The translations under genes and the position numbers were made by a program. Positions 44,057 through 55,537 of a stretch of 64,000 nucleotides of DNA are shown in pieces. The notes under the pieces are model-generated. The model saw only the letters and a program-made list of their open reading frames with translations. It ran no database searches and was not told the origin of the DNA. Every line of letters begins with the position of its first letter. Position 1 is the first letter of the stretch. The stretch comes from Dugong dugon (lineage: Eukaryota > Chordata > Mammalia > Sirenia > Dugongidae): positions 168,403,624 through 168,467,623 of the forward strand of contig CM057461.1 of NCBI GenBank assembly GCA_030035585.1, written 5' to 3'.

Positions 44057-45684
44057 ATAAGAGAGATGTAAAACCTTCCTATTTTTCAGCCATTCCACAA
44101 ATGGTTGTTTCCTTCTTCGTTGGTTGAAACATGGGAAGTGTTAAACACTAAAATACCTTGCAAAAAGCTACCCTCTTCAATGCAACAATAATTATAATAG
44201 CCTTCTTCAGAATTATCATGACAAGTTAACTCTAAATTGTCCTATTTCATACTGGAAGTGACTTGTAATATGAAGTAAGATCTTTCTGCATTTGAGTATA
44301 CAGTACTTGGATATTTTTGGAAATAATGTCTCTTGAATTGAGAAAATGCTCATTTTAAGCATTTGATAGAATTAAGTGTTAACTAATGCTTTCAATCAGA
44401 AGATACCTGAAGAGCGTGAAACAATTGATTTGATCTTAGAATAAAAAGATAGTGGGAAAAGACATAACTCCAGTTCCCTGGCACATGACAGTTATCTTCT
44501 CTGAGACAATTTTTGTAAATTGGGTTTAGACCCTGGCTGTGGCCCAGCCCCAGGTTCGGGTTCCTGGTCCTGCTGTCTTCTTTTCTGGCTGCCATTTGGA
44601 AATGACTAGATGGAAAGGCACTGGTGAGCCAGCCCAAATTTGTTGCTCATGCAGGCCGTCCTCAATCTTCAATGGGCTGTATTTCTACAGTCTGTGAACG
44701 TATCAAGTGCTGTGGAACTTGGGATGTGTTTCCTCATAAAAACAATGCTCTGCTCAGTAAGCAGGTTGCCAGGCTTGCTGCTACACAAAACTATTTAACC
44801 CATTATATAATTGAAGTGCTGTCTTCAGGAAAAACTGTTTTAAAAATATTGTTGCTTTGTGACATTGGCTGATACACACGCTCCGGAGTGGGCTTTCCCT
44901 CCAGAGGGTGGGCTCAGGATAATTCACACCCTTTTGCCTTCTGGGGTACCATTCTGGAGTCTAAACACAAAAAATAAAGATAATGAAAGGCAACCAAAAG
45001 AAGAAGCATTACTTTTAAGAACACCATTACAATCAAGCAAAGCAGAAGTATATAAAATTCAGTAAGAAATCATATTTCATCTATTTAATAATTGTACTTG
45101 AGGAAAAGTAGGTTCAGTCAGAGAAGGATGAGGAAGTAGCTGGAAGCTTTTGCTGAGGTTCTTAAGGAGAGCTCTGGGCACTGCCCAGGATGATGGTTTT
45201 GGTTCCGCTGGGATATTTTTTACTTAGAAAATTCTGTAGAGTAGTCTAGATTATTGCCTTTTCCTCAGATATTTTTGGCAATGGAGCAAAGGCCAAATGG
45301 AACCAAAAGAAACGAGGGAAGTTTTTCTTGAGGTGTCTGGGTAGAAGTGGGAGGGGTAGTGGGAGGAGGTGGGGATCTATTAGAGAAAGCCTCTGATAGC
45401 ATTAACTGAGTTGCTTCTTAGTGACACCCAGAGAAAGACTAGGCATGCTCCATTCTCTTGCTGACTGGTGCAGGGGAGATAAAAAGAAAGGGATGAGGAA
45501 AAAATGTCCTGGGTAGCAGTTCCCTGTGATAGCTGGTGAAAGGGGCACAGAACCAGGACAGCTAGGTGGCTGAACTGGCCACTGTCAGGATAGTAGGGAA
45601 AGGAACAAAAAGTGGGCAATTGGTTGTTCGTGTGTGCATGTGTGTGTGAATATATAACTTAATTGTATAAAAATATTACTTTTA
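44057..45684. other. No gene recognised
   Basis: Unique-looking DNA. A GTGTGTG-containing tract lies at 45630-45650. Short open frames are present on both strands without protein-like features. Confidence 0.45.
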
Positions 45685-45686
45685 CA

Positions 45687-45752
45687 TAACCAATTGCTGT
45701 CAAGTTGACTCCGATTCATGGCGACTCATGCGTGTGACAGAGTGGAACCGTG
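45687..45752 (-). mobile_element. AfroSINE 3' fragment, antisense
   Basis: 'ataaccaattgctgtcaagt', 'tgactccgattcatggcgac' and 'gtgtgacagagtggaacc' are the last 65 or so bases of the SINE, heavily 5' truncated. Confidence 0.75.
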
Positions 45753-46010
45753 TCACTTACAAAACCAGCCCCAACATAGTCCGCTTAAATCATAACACAG
45801 AGGGGTGCAGACAGATTTTCCATACTGTACTTTATTGTACTGATAATTCTTATTATGAAGAGTCATGTTAACCAGTGACAACCCTAAGACACTAAGTGGC
45901 ATTTTCAGATGTCTTATCTTTGAAATCTGATTTTGTAAATATTCAGGAATGGGATTACAAGTTAAAAATCCCAGACAATTAGTCACAATTGAAAATAATT
46001 TTTTCTAGAC

Positions 46011-46334
46011 GTGTGCTGTCCAGAATGGTAGCCACTACCACATGTGGCTCTCAAGCACTTGAACTGTGACCAGCCTGAACTGTGATGTGCTGTAATGTAA
46101 AATACACACAGGGGCTCTAGCACTAAACCCTAAAACAAACTAAAGATTAGTAAGTATGAAAAAAAAGGATTTTTTAACATTGATTACATATTGAAATGCT
46201 AACATTTTGGATATATTGGGTGACATGAAATTATTACCATTCGCTTCACCTGTTTCATTTTACTTTTTAATGTAACTGCTGGAAAATTTTAAATTATATA
46301 TATGGCGTACATTATTTTCTACTGGGCAGTACTG
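46011..46334. mobile_element. hAT-Charlie-type MITE with 8-bp target duplication
   Basis: The left end 'gtgtgctgtccagaatggta' and the reverse complement of the right end ('gcagtactgcccagtagaaa') are imperfect inverted repeats of a CAGTGCTGTCCA type. TTCTAGAC (46003-46010) and CTCTAGAC (46335-46342) form an 8-bp target duplication, the size typical of hAT transposons. The 'ccacatgtggctctcaagca' block is the well-known internal sequence of a mammalian MER element of this class. 324 bp, no transposase. Confidence 0.85.
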
Positions 46335-46342
46335 CTCTAGAC

Positions 46343-47749
46343 TCTAAAACAAAGAGGCTCCGTCTAGACGTAGTAGTGGTAGCTTCAGCTGAGCCCCCCT
46401 GGTTGAAGTCTGAAGGGCACATGTTCAACCTGAGCCTCCTTTTTTTGGAAAACACTTTTTTTTGCCCCCTGAAATTGTGCATAATACCAGGCACACCTGG
46501 ATTTCTGGATAATTGCACACACAAGCGGCTACATGCAGACACAATTAGGTGCTTGCAACTTGTTTGAAGTCACAGGTGTCTAATTGCACCCACAAATGGC
46601 CATTTGGCAGGCACCACTTATTGTGCACACAGCCGATTATAGGCAGAAAATGGCACCAACCAAAAAGGAGGCCTGGGTAACACAGGCATGAAAATAGATC
46701 CCGTGTAAGCTCACAGCATTGGTGTTATTGCTCCTGTCTGGTTCAATCTGTTTTGTGGAATGCCCGCTTAGCTGTTTATGGCAGGAGGCATATTGGAAAT
46801 GCACAGACTGGGAAATGAAAGTGTGTATGCCGCATCTCACAAAATAAATGTGTCTTGAGCTTTTAAGTAAATTGGGGCTAACAAAACCCACCTTGTCGGC
46901 TTGAGGAGCCTTAAAGTGGATTCGCCCTGCTGGGACCGACTGTTTATAGTGGCTAAAAATGATGGAGTATGTGAGCATCCCTGGGGACCCTTTGGTAAGT
47001 AGTAGTTTTTAAAGGGTTAATCCAACCACATGAATCATTTAGTGGGGTTGAGGAGGCCAGAGTGGTAGCCTCAGGAAGAATCTGGCAGGCATTTATTTAA
47101 ATGTGGAGCAGTTGGAGAACGGGAGGCCAGCTTGTAAGCCGGGAGATGTGGTGCAGGTCAGCATCTCCAGGCAGGGCGTAATTGATATCCCCAGCTCTCT
47201 TAACAGCTGAAACAACAAAGCAGGACATGGAAACACGTTCCCTTACACAGATTTCAGTGTCCAAAGGAAATGTGGGGAGACACTTGGGCCCTGCCTTTTC
47301 AACTTCTAGGGCAAGCATGGGGAATAAGGAGTCTGCTCTCTTTTTTCCCCTTCCATATTTCAGGAAGGGCTTTGAACTGGATTTCAGTAGCTTTGTGGTC
47401 TCTTGCAGAAAAAAAACCTAATCAGCACTGTTGATCCTAAGTATAAACCCTCAGGTCAGAGCAGATTTGGTGTGCATGAAATCCACACCTTTTGCTCATC
47501 AGAGCAGCACGGCCTGTGTGCACCACAGAATGGAAGGACAAGGCATTGGGTTCTGAGCTCTAGGAAGGCCCAATGGTCTTTTGGACAAGGTCAGGAAATT
47601 GGAACCATGGCAGTTGGACTTCGTTTCTGCAGGGCAGAAAAAAAATGTTTTCTCCTAATGAGTAACTGCCTTTGTAGTGTGTACTTATTTGCAATATAAG
47701 TAGGTCCGTGATGTACCCACCTTGACAAATTCTCTGCCTTGCATCTTCA
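46343..47749. other. Repeat-poor DNA, possible conserved non-coding elements
   Basis: No transposon recognised over 1.4 kb, which is unusual in this window. Around 46505-46600, AATTGCACACACAA (46511-46524) and AATTGCACCCACAA (46582-46595) recur, with CACAGGTGTCTAATT between, which resembles T-box plus homeodomain sites. Around 46700-47060 the sequence is rich in A/T transcription-factor-like words and lacks frames. Suggests regulatory DNA, but only by appearance. Confidence 0.35.
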
Positions 47750-48140
47750 CATCCCTTTGTGTCTGCTCTTTATTTATGATGATAGCCGCCCATTCCCGAA
47801 TGGCAATGCTATTGTCATAAATCTCCGTAAAAAGCCAATTCTCGGTTCAACTTACTGCAGGCTGAACGTGAGGAAGACATCTGAAAACGCGTGTTGATTG
47901 TCTTCTTTCAGATACTCTGTGACAGGCTCAGCTCAGAACTGCTTTTATTTTGACTGGACTGCAGTTCAACCTAATGTCAATTCACCGTCATACTTCTATG
48001 TGGAAGGCTATTGTCCCGTTATTACTTTCTCTCCCGTTGCCGAATATCGAGGGAGGGTTGTGCTGGTGAAAGATGCCGGCGGCGTTTTCTTCGTCTCAGA
48101 GATTTCATCGGACAGGGTTATTTACTTATTCTAAAGGAGT
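47750..48140 (+). other. Candidate conserved element or isolated exon
   Basis: A CpG-containing, repeat-free block. At 47890-47910 there is a strong splice-acceptor-like string, 'gttgattgtcttctttcag'. From there a single frame stays open to a stop at 48132 (about 74 codons, WTAVQPNVNSPSYFYVEGYC in the middle, VVLVKDAGGVFFVSEISSD near the end). The other two forward frames close quickly. I recognise no protein family. No convincing donor is visible, so as an exon it would have to be terminal, and no polyadenylation signal is obvious just after it. Conserved non-coding DNA is the more likely reading. Confidence 0.3.
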
Positions 48141-48411
48141 AGTAGAAAATGTTCTGCTTCCTATTATTAGCTTCTTTATAAACAGCCTTAAAATATACAT
48201 AAAAGTATATAATTTCATTAGGAGTGTGGGGTAAGGATAAAAATGATTTGGATTCTACCATTTTGTAAATTTTAATACTTTTTTTTTTTTTTTTTACTTG
48301 ACTTACTGCCCAGTGTTTGTTGCCTAGTCATTGAGTGACAGTTGAGCATTTGGGTGGACGTTTTCTGTTGAACAAAGGGAATTACAGGTTTTCAGTCTGG
48401 TCCAAATATCC

Positions 48412-48720
48412 CCGTTGTTGTTAGCTGTCATCAGGTTGGCCCCCAAACACAAGGACCCCATGCAAAACAGAACAAAAGTGCAGCTCTGATCCTTGTGATC
48501 CATAAAATTTTCATGGCTGATTTCCAGAAGCAGATATCCAGGCCTTTCTTCCTAGTCTGACTTAATCTAGAAGCTCCACTGAAACCTGTTCAGCATCACA
48601 ACAACATGCAGGCCTCCACTGACGGACATGAGGGTGGCTAACATGAGGTACATTGACCAGAAATCAAACCCAGGTCTCCTGATGAAAAGCGAGAATTCTA
48701 CCACTGAATCATCAGCGCCT
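48412..48720 (-). mobile_element. Composite SINE: tRNA-Gly head + RTE 5' piece + RTE 3' tail
   Basis: On the minus strand it starts (48720-48650) with a full tRNA-Gly-like sequence: A box region 'gattcagtggtagaattctc', B box 'gggtttgatttc', and acceptor end 'ggtcaatgta'. Next comes a piece like the RTE 5' region ('catgttgttgtgatgctgaa', 'caggtttcagtggagcttct', 'gtcagactaggaagaaaggc'; compare 7740-7620 in copy A). It ends with an RTE-like 3' terminus ('tttgttctgttttgcatggg', 'gacagctaacaacaac'). The anticodon-loop region (ttttcat) is decayed, so it is a SINE and not a tRNA gene. About 300 bp; no clear target duplication. Confidence 0.8.
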
Positions 48721-49840
48721 CTTGTGTCCTCATACGTTATTCTTAAAGAAAAAAAAAGTTTTCACAAGTTGTAAACTGCGATTCCAAGGATGTGGGGGCA
48801 ATTGTAAGGTGGTATTCTTTGCCTGACTACCTGGATTATCATGCTTGTTTTTAATTTCTCATAACCACATACACTGTGAATTTTTAGAGCCTTTCTTCCT
48901 AGAAGCCGAGAGCCATGACCTTCCATGCCAACATATCCACTTCCATCCTTTGGTCTCAAGAAAGTCTCACATTGGTGTGACTTAAGAGCCACAGTCACAG
49001 CACAGTTGGCCAGAAGACCCACATCAGTACCAGGTGCCCTTTGAAGCCTAGAATAAGATGTTAATATAGAAACCGTAGGTCTCAAAGAGCCAACAGTGGT
49101 ATTTGAATGAGCCATTGCATCATGAAAAATCACGGAAGTCACTAGTCAAGAAGTAAATGTCTGTTCTTATAAATTGTTTTCATTTCTTTGAAAATCACAA
49201 TTATATTTGTGGAATAGATTGAGTTTTACTTTTTAGTGTTTCGTGAAGAGGCTACTTAATTGAAAAGGCTTCAAAAAGCCTATTATTCAGACTCCTAACA
49301 ACTGCAGTCAGCATTAGAATATATCAGATTTAGACTTGGTGGCTGACTATCTGCTGTCTATATTTAGTAAACCACTGCTTCAGTGTTCTGAATAATAATA
49401 TCATAGCCATCAGAAACGGTTTACGCTCTTCTCCACATTTCTGACACGTAAAAAATACAGTAATCACTAGATGCTTGGGCCCTTCACTATGTTGGCAATG
49501 AGTTTAATTTCTCTCTATAGCTAGAGCTGCTAAGGGAGTGTTTCGTGGGTGATATGGAGAAACAGTAGGGAACTGGGTTGCTCTAGATGGGTCTTTGCTT
49601 TTAATTGTTGGAAATTTTAAAAATCTTTTCAACCATGAACCCTAGCCCTGACAAATGAGGGGGGAATAAATAAAATTGCTAGTCTTCATCAAATGGAAAG
49701 TGGGTATTAGGCTACTTTTCTTCTTCCCTTTTCTGTTCCCTCCTCTTTTGCCAGTTTTCCACGAATAGCCAGGTAGCAACAGACCAACCAGAAGTGGGGA
49801 TGAGACTGAGAATGGATTTATGAGATAGAAAACAAAAACC
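48721..49840. other. No gene recognised
   Basis: Unique-looking DNA. The minus-strand frame at 48762-49142 has no recognisable domain and no splice context, so I treat it as chance. Confidence 0.45.
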
Positions 49841-49844
49841 ATAG

Positions 49845-49925
49845 GCTCTTTAAAGGCAGGGCCTTGCCTTGTCACAGCTGTATCCTCAGACTAGCATATT
49901 ACCTGGTATATAGTAGTTATTCACC
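49845..49925 (+). mobile_element. L2 3' end relic, sense
   Basis: 'ctctttaaaggcagggcctt', 'ctgtatcctcagactagcat', 'acctggtatatagtagttat': L2 terminus. Confidence 0.7.
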
Positions 49926-51439
49926 TAGATTTGAAGGTAGAAAAAGAAAAGAAGGCAAAAATACAGAAAGGAATATGCAACTGAGGGAGAAAATCCCAGA
50001 CATTTAACTGTGAAGGTGTAGGGAAGAGCAGTTCTCTATTTTCAATCGTATTGAGTGTAAGTGGAAATTCTGTTTGTATTAAATTTTGTGGTCTTTCTAA
50101 TTGAGTCATGAAAAACTCTTTCATTGAAAGCAAATTCTTTTTTAGTAAGCTGTATTTTTGTCACAGAAAAAAAATATTTCCTCTAACAGAAATGCGTAAA
50201 GCAATAGAATAATTGTCATTGAGATGACATGGCGTGTTTTTCGAAGTTTCAATTTTCAATAGTTTGTATCTATCCCAAAGAATTCTTTCCAAAGTTCAAA
50301 TTTCACATATATGCTATCCATCCAGATCTGGATTTTTTTTTTTTTAAATACTTTCAACAATTTTTATCTAACATGAGTGATTGGAGTTTTTCCAGGCAAG
50401 TAATGAAGTTTTCAACTGTGGGGTTTTTTTGTGTCTTCTCTGGAGTTATGGAAGGCTTAGTTTTAAGGCTGGTAAAGAAAAAGGTGGAATGAGCAAAGTG
50501 AAATTAAGAGTCATCCATATCCTTGATTCTGTCAGTGGTTCAGAAGTATACATTTATAAAAGCCCATGGAAGTATATACATAAAATGGATGCATTATCGT
50601 ATGAAAGTAAAAGAGTAGCCCATATTCACCTGGGCTTTATTTTGCAGGTTATGCCATAGCAGAGACAGAGCTCTCAGGACATCTTCATTTGCTGAAGTAA
50701 AGTGGCCTCTGCTACTCTCTGGCAAGTTCTGACTCTCACAGACCCCAAGGATGCCTTGGCTCTTACGTACCACACTTTTAGGAACACAGGAGAGAGCCAA
50801 AGCAAATCTGGCTGCCTTGTGCTGCTCCTTAAAAACAAGTTTCCATGTTCTTAGGCCATGGAACAGTCTGCTTGCCATTCAGATAAACATTGTGAACCTT
50901 ATTACTCTTTATAAAATCAGTATGCCATGGGATGAGATTACAATCTCACAAAAGTCAGGCTCTCCAGACCCCCATACCACCGCAACTCCGGCTCCAGTCC
51001 CATCTCAAATGGTGCCTATAAACACAGAGATGCAGACAGAGATGAAGAACTAATAAAGGCTATATGTTTTTGTGATTGGAAGGAAGTGGCGCAGGCTGGA
51101 AGAGATGGGTACAATGAAAAGTCATTTTGATGCCTTCTTTTTATTCACTCCCTTGAGTCTAAGCGGGCAGTCTTTACCTTGCATGTTTTATATTTATATA
51201 ACTAATTGCTAATTATTTGCATGCTCACATTGTTGTCCCCTGTTGGAGAACTGCTAGAGGACTAGAGCTTGAGATTATTCATTTTCCCAGAACTGGACTA
51301 ACATACTTGCATGTGTAGTTAGAAGATAAGATATAGGCACATGTATCTAAAAGGATGTGTCACGAACTGGAAAGCCATCAGGCACCCCCTACCCTCCATG
51401 CCACTTCTCTTTCCCCACCAAAGACCTCTTGTCACAATT
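49926..51439. other. No gene recognised
   Basis: A T run lies at 50334-50345. Frames at 50229-50659 and 50751-51053 are overlapped by others and lack domains. Nothing else identified. Confidence 0.45.
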
Positions 51440-52345
51440 GAAAAAGGGAATTATTGTAGTCCTTTTGCTTTTCACCTTCTCCACTCCTGGAGGTATCAGG
51501 AACTGTACTAAGTTGAGACAACATGAGCTACAACAAGGCTTTTTCTCCGCATGTGGTATCTAAAGTGAATGGCCACCTTCCCTTTCTAAGTATTTTATAT
51601 TATAGCCCTTATATTCATACCATTAAGTACCTTCCTCCACACACAAGCAATAGTAAACATTATTGGTCTCCCTCTACATTATTCAGATTTTTTTATACAC
51701 TCAATACAGAAGAAAAAATATCTACTGGCAAATATAACTCAAAAAAGTCCAAGGGTAGACTTATCTTTGGAGTCAGCAGTACCCGGGAATCAGAGAAAGC
51801 TGTCAGGCCTTGACTTCCTTTTCCTCATCTCTTGCTTCTGCTTCCTTCTGTGTTGGCTCCATTCTCAGGCAAGCTCTCCCTTCATGGTGTCAAAATGGCC
51901 ACCAGCAGGCCAGGCTTATTCTCTATCTTCTCAGATAATCCAGCAAAAGAGGGATTCTCTCATTTTAACATTTCCAACAAAAGTCTCAGCATTGTCTCAG
52001 ATTGCTTTGATTGAATCACCATGGTCAAAGGGTGGAATGTTCTGATTGGTCAGGTCTGGGTCATATGCCCGCCCCAGGAGTCAGGGGGTGGAGCCATTCC
52101 ACCTGAACCACGTGGACTAGGAGTTGGGTATAGAGTGGTTCCCAAAAGAACAGAATGCTATCACAAGATAAGGTGGAACAGATGCTAGGCAGGCAAAACC
52201 AGCAGCTTTTCACTTTCCCAACTCTGATCACGAGGTAAGAAGGAAAGATAGAGTCAAGGAGGAAAGAGAGAAGGAGAAGATCTTGTCACACACTCACAAA
52301 AAGTAGGATGGGTGCCAAACCCCTAAAAAATTATCTGCCAGATCA
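51440..52345. mobile_element. Old interspersed repeat, family not determined
   Basis: From about 51785 the words 'cttccttctgtgttggctcc', 'attctcaggcaagctctccc', 'ttcatggtgtcaaaatggcc', 'ggtctgggtcatatgcccgc' and 'ggcaggcaaaaccagcag' occur in the order of a common mammalian repeat that I recall but cannot name. The left part (51440-51780) may be unique. No gene. Confidence 0.5.
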
Positions 52346-52965
52346 GTGCACTAAACCCCCCTCTCTTCTGGGTCTGATTGTCATCTGACCCACAAGGCTT
52401 CAAGAGTGCTTCCTCAGGTAAATATAGTCCAGCGTTTCATCCATCCCGATAATCCTATATAAAGGAAAAAAACAAGGGAGATGGAGGATGTTATGTCTCT
52501 TTTGATACCATGCCTGACGGTCTTCTGGCTGTGGCCCAACTTCCTTTGGGTTTGCATACATGAATTTATAACTCACGTTCATAGCTACACGTGCAAATGT
52601 GTTTGTCTTTCTCTGAGAACATGAACAATTCCAAATCTAAGTCATTTAGCGGTTTTCCAGAAGGTAACATCAACGTGAACACACAAGTAAGTAGCAATTA
52701 GACATATAGAATATAACTAGGTCCACACACACAAAAAGAGTAACTGTTTACAAAGAATGTTCATTTCACTATATTTTATGAAGATTTTTTTTTTTATGGA
52801 CAAAGTCCATAAATTTTGGGAAAGTGGTGATATAATTTGCCACGTTTCCATCTGGAGGAAGCAGATTTTTGGAGACTAAAAAGGCCTGTAAACATATTTT
52901 AATATTTGAAGGGCTGAGAAAAGCGTGTAAGCAGTTATGGAATCAGGAATAAGCAAATAAGAAGT
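52346..52965. other. No feature recognised
   Basis: Unique-looking DNA with a T run at 52788-52795. Confidence 0.5.
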
Positions 52966-52969
52966 TAGG

Positions 52970-53360
52970 GCAGGGATAATAATAATAGCCAGCCTTTATC
53001 AGTCACTTACTATGCCCAGGCACTGTGCTAAGTGCTTTACAGACATTCTCATTTAACCTTCCTAGATAGTCAGTGAGGCAGGTAACCATTAAAACCAGTT
53101 GCTATCAAGTCGGCTCTGACTCAGGGCAACCCGTGTGTGTCAGAGTAAAACTGTGTTCCATGGAGATTTCAGTGGCATCTTTTTTCTGATGAAGATTGCC
53201 AGGCCTTTCTTTCAAGGCACCTCTGGGTGGACTTGAGGACTCCAGGTAAACATTATGATCCCCATTTTACAGATGAGGAAACTGAAGCTGTATTATAGAG
53301 GCTAAGCAACTTGCCCAAGATCACACATCCATTAAGTGGAAACCAACATCTGTTTGCTAC
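52970..53360 (-). mobile_element. MIR SINE relic, antisense, split by an AfroSINE
   Basis: Left: 'cagtcacttactatgcccag', 'gcactgtgctaagtgcttta'. Right: 'gatccccattttacagatga', 'ggaaactgaagctgtatta', 'gcaacttgcccaagatcaca'. One reversed MIR. Confidence 0.9.
53092..53242 (-). mobile_element. AfroSINE (long-body subtype), 13-bp target duplication, inside a MIR
   Basis: 'accagttgctatcaagtcgg', 'caacccgtgtgtgtcagagt', 'aactgtgttccatggagatt', 'gaagattgccaggcctttct', 'gcacctctgggtggacttga'. The head is missing (5' truncated). CAGGTAACCATTA (53079-53091) and CAGGTAAACATTA (53243-53255) flank it, 12 of 13 identical. Confidence 0.93.
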
Positions 53361-53364
53361 TAAC

Positions 53365-53815
53365 CTTCCTGCCATTAAACCCCTTGAAGCTCATAGCAGG
53401 GTCTGTACAGATGGGAAGCATTGCTTATCTCAATGTTGGCTGAGACCTGCTGAATACAGGCATACCTGGTGATAGAAGAAGGAGATCAGGAAAGGCTCCA
53501 GCAGAAAAAGATAAAAAGAGGAGGCCCGGTGAGTCAGGCCATCAGAGACAAGGAAGTCTTTCTATTTTAGACAAAAATCCAAGGTCCCAACAGGCTGAGA
53601 GGAGCACAGCCAGAGAGGCAATCATGTAAAAGACCAGAGGCAAAGGTTCTATTGGCATCAGAAGGTCCAGCAGCACAGATGAAGGCACCCAGCCCTGAAT
53701 ATTAAGATTCAGGACTAGGACCTCATTCCTTGAAAGATTTTAATAGGTGGGGCAGAACCTTAGGCTTGGAGAAAGTGGAGAGATAATAATATCTTAAAAC
53801 TGAATACGGCTTTGT
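53365..53815. other. No gene recognised
   Basis: Unique-looking or very old repetitive DNA; 53590-53770 may be a worn L2. Confidence 0.4.
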
Positions 53816-53824
53816 TAGTTACAT

Positions 53825-55537
53825 GGTCTTTTCTTTCTTTCCTATCCTTTTAATAACCTTTTGCTTTCTTCATTTATGACATCTTTGATGTCATCCCACA
53901 ACTCGTCTGGTCTTTGGTCATTAGTGTCAATGCATCAAATCTCTTCTTGAGATGGTCTCCAAATTCAGGTGGAACATACTCAAGGTCATACTTTGTCTCT
54001 CGTGGACTTGTTTTAATTTTCTTCAGCTTCAACTGAACTTGCATAAGAGCAGTTGATGGTTTGCTCTGCAGTTGGCCCCTGGCCTTGTTCAGACTGATGA
54101 TATTGAGCTTTTCCATCATCTTTTTCCACAGATGTAGTCGATTTGATTTCTGGTTTTCCATCCGGTGAGGTCCATGTGTATAGTCACCATTTATGTTGTT
54201 GGAAAAAAGATATTTGCAATGAATAAGCTGTTGGTCTTGCAAAATTCTATTATACAATCTTCAGCATTGTTTCCATCACCATGGCCATATTTTGCAACTA
54301 CGCATCCTTCTTCTTTGTTTCCAACTTCCCATTCTAATCACCAGTAATTATCAATGCATCTTGATTGCATGTTTGATCAGTTTCAGACTGAAGAAGTTGG
54401 TAAAAATCTTCAATTTCCTCATCTTTAACATTAGTGGTTGGTGCATAAATTTGAATAATAGTCATATCAAGTGGTCTTCCTTGTAGGCATTTGGATATTA
54501 TCCTATCACTGATAGCATTGTACTTCAGGAAAGATCTTGAAATGCACTTTTTGAAGATGAATGAACAAGGGGATACTGCATGGTTTAAAGTCAAGAGAGG
54601 TGTGTGCATCAGGGTTGTATGTTTTCACCACACTTATTCCATCTGTATGCTGAACAAGTAATCCAAGAAGCCGGACTATATGAAGAAGAATGTGTCATCA
54701 GGACTGGCAGAAGACTCATTAACAACTTGTGATATGCAGATGACACAACCTTGCTTGCTGAAAGTGAAAAGGACTTGAAGTACTTACTGATGAAGATCAG
54801 AGTCTACAGCTTTCAATATGATTTACACCTTAAGATAAAGAAAACAAAGATCCTTACAACTGGACCACAAACAACGTCATGATAAATGGAGAAAATATTG
54901 AAGTTGTCAAGAATTTCATTTTACTTGGATCCACAATCAATGTTCATGGAAGCAGTAGTCAAGAAATCAAAGGACACATTGCACTGGGCAAATGTGCTGC
55001 AAAAGACTTCTTTAAAGTGTTAAAAAGAAAAGATGTCACTTTGAGGATTAAGGTACACCTGACCCAAGCCATGGTGTTTTCAGTTGCCTCATATGCATGC
55101 AAAAGCTGGACAATGAATAAGGAAGACCAAAGAAGAATTGATGCCCTTGAATTATGGTGTTGGTGAAGAATATTGAATATACCATGGACTGCCAGAAGAA
55201 TGAACAAATCTATCTTGGAAGAAGTACAGCCAGAATGCACCTTAGAAGCAAGGGTGGCGAGACTTCGTCTCAGGTACTTTGGACATGTTATCAGGAGGGA
55301 TTAGTCCCATGAGGAGGACATCATGCTTAATAAAGTAGGCGGTCAGCAAAAAAGAGGAAGACCTTCAATGAGGTGAATTGACATAGTAGCTGTAACAATG
55401 GGCTCAAGCATAACAAGGATGGTGCAGGACAAAGCAGTGTTTTGTTCTGTTGTACTTAGGCTCTCTGTGACTCAGAACCGACTCTACTTCACCTAACAAC
55501 TTGGGTCAGAACTGACTGAATGGCACCTAACAACAAG
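53825..55537. mobile_element. RTE copy E with inverted 5' part
   Basis: 53825-54566 is RTE endonuclease and linker sequence on the minus strand. At about 54567 the orientation flips, and 54567-55537 is RT to 3' end on the plus strand, ending in 'cacctaacaacaag'. Near-match flanks AGTTACAT (53817-53824) and AGTTATAT (55538-55545) suggest one insertion event with a 5' inversion, as known from twin priming in L1. About 0.9 kb of element between the two parts is missing compared with copy A. The 3' end is doubled (see findings). Confidence 0.85.
53874..55400. pseudogene. RTE endonuclease and RT remnants, copy E (rearranged)
   Basis: Minus strand: endonuclease parts with MTIIQIYAPTTNVKDEEIED near 54450-54390 and ALIITGD near 54355-54335, then the domain end LKLKKIKTSPRETKYDLEYV near 54040-53970. 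Plus strand: the RT part from about 54567 (GDTAWFKVK-like), LLAESEKDLKYLLMKIR near 54757-54805, the catalytic box as stop-Y-A-D-D at 54730-54744, NIEVVKNFILLGSTINVHGS near 54892-54951, and RRIDALELWCW near 55130-55165. The C-terminal tail runs to about 55400. The central fingers and motif A are absent. Not functional. Confidence 0.85.

Noticed and set aside
48650-48720. A tRNA-Gly gene on the minus strand
   Set aside because: The stems and anticodon loop are decayed and it continues directly into RTE-derived sequence, so it is the head of a SINE.
48762-49142. A 126-codon minus-strand frame
   Set aside because: No family resemblance and no splice or promoter context.
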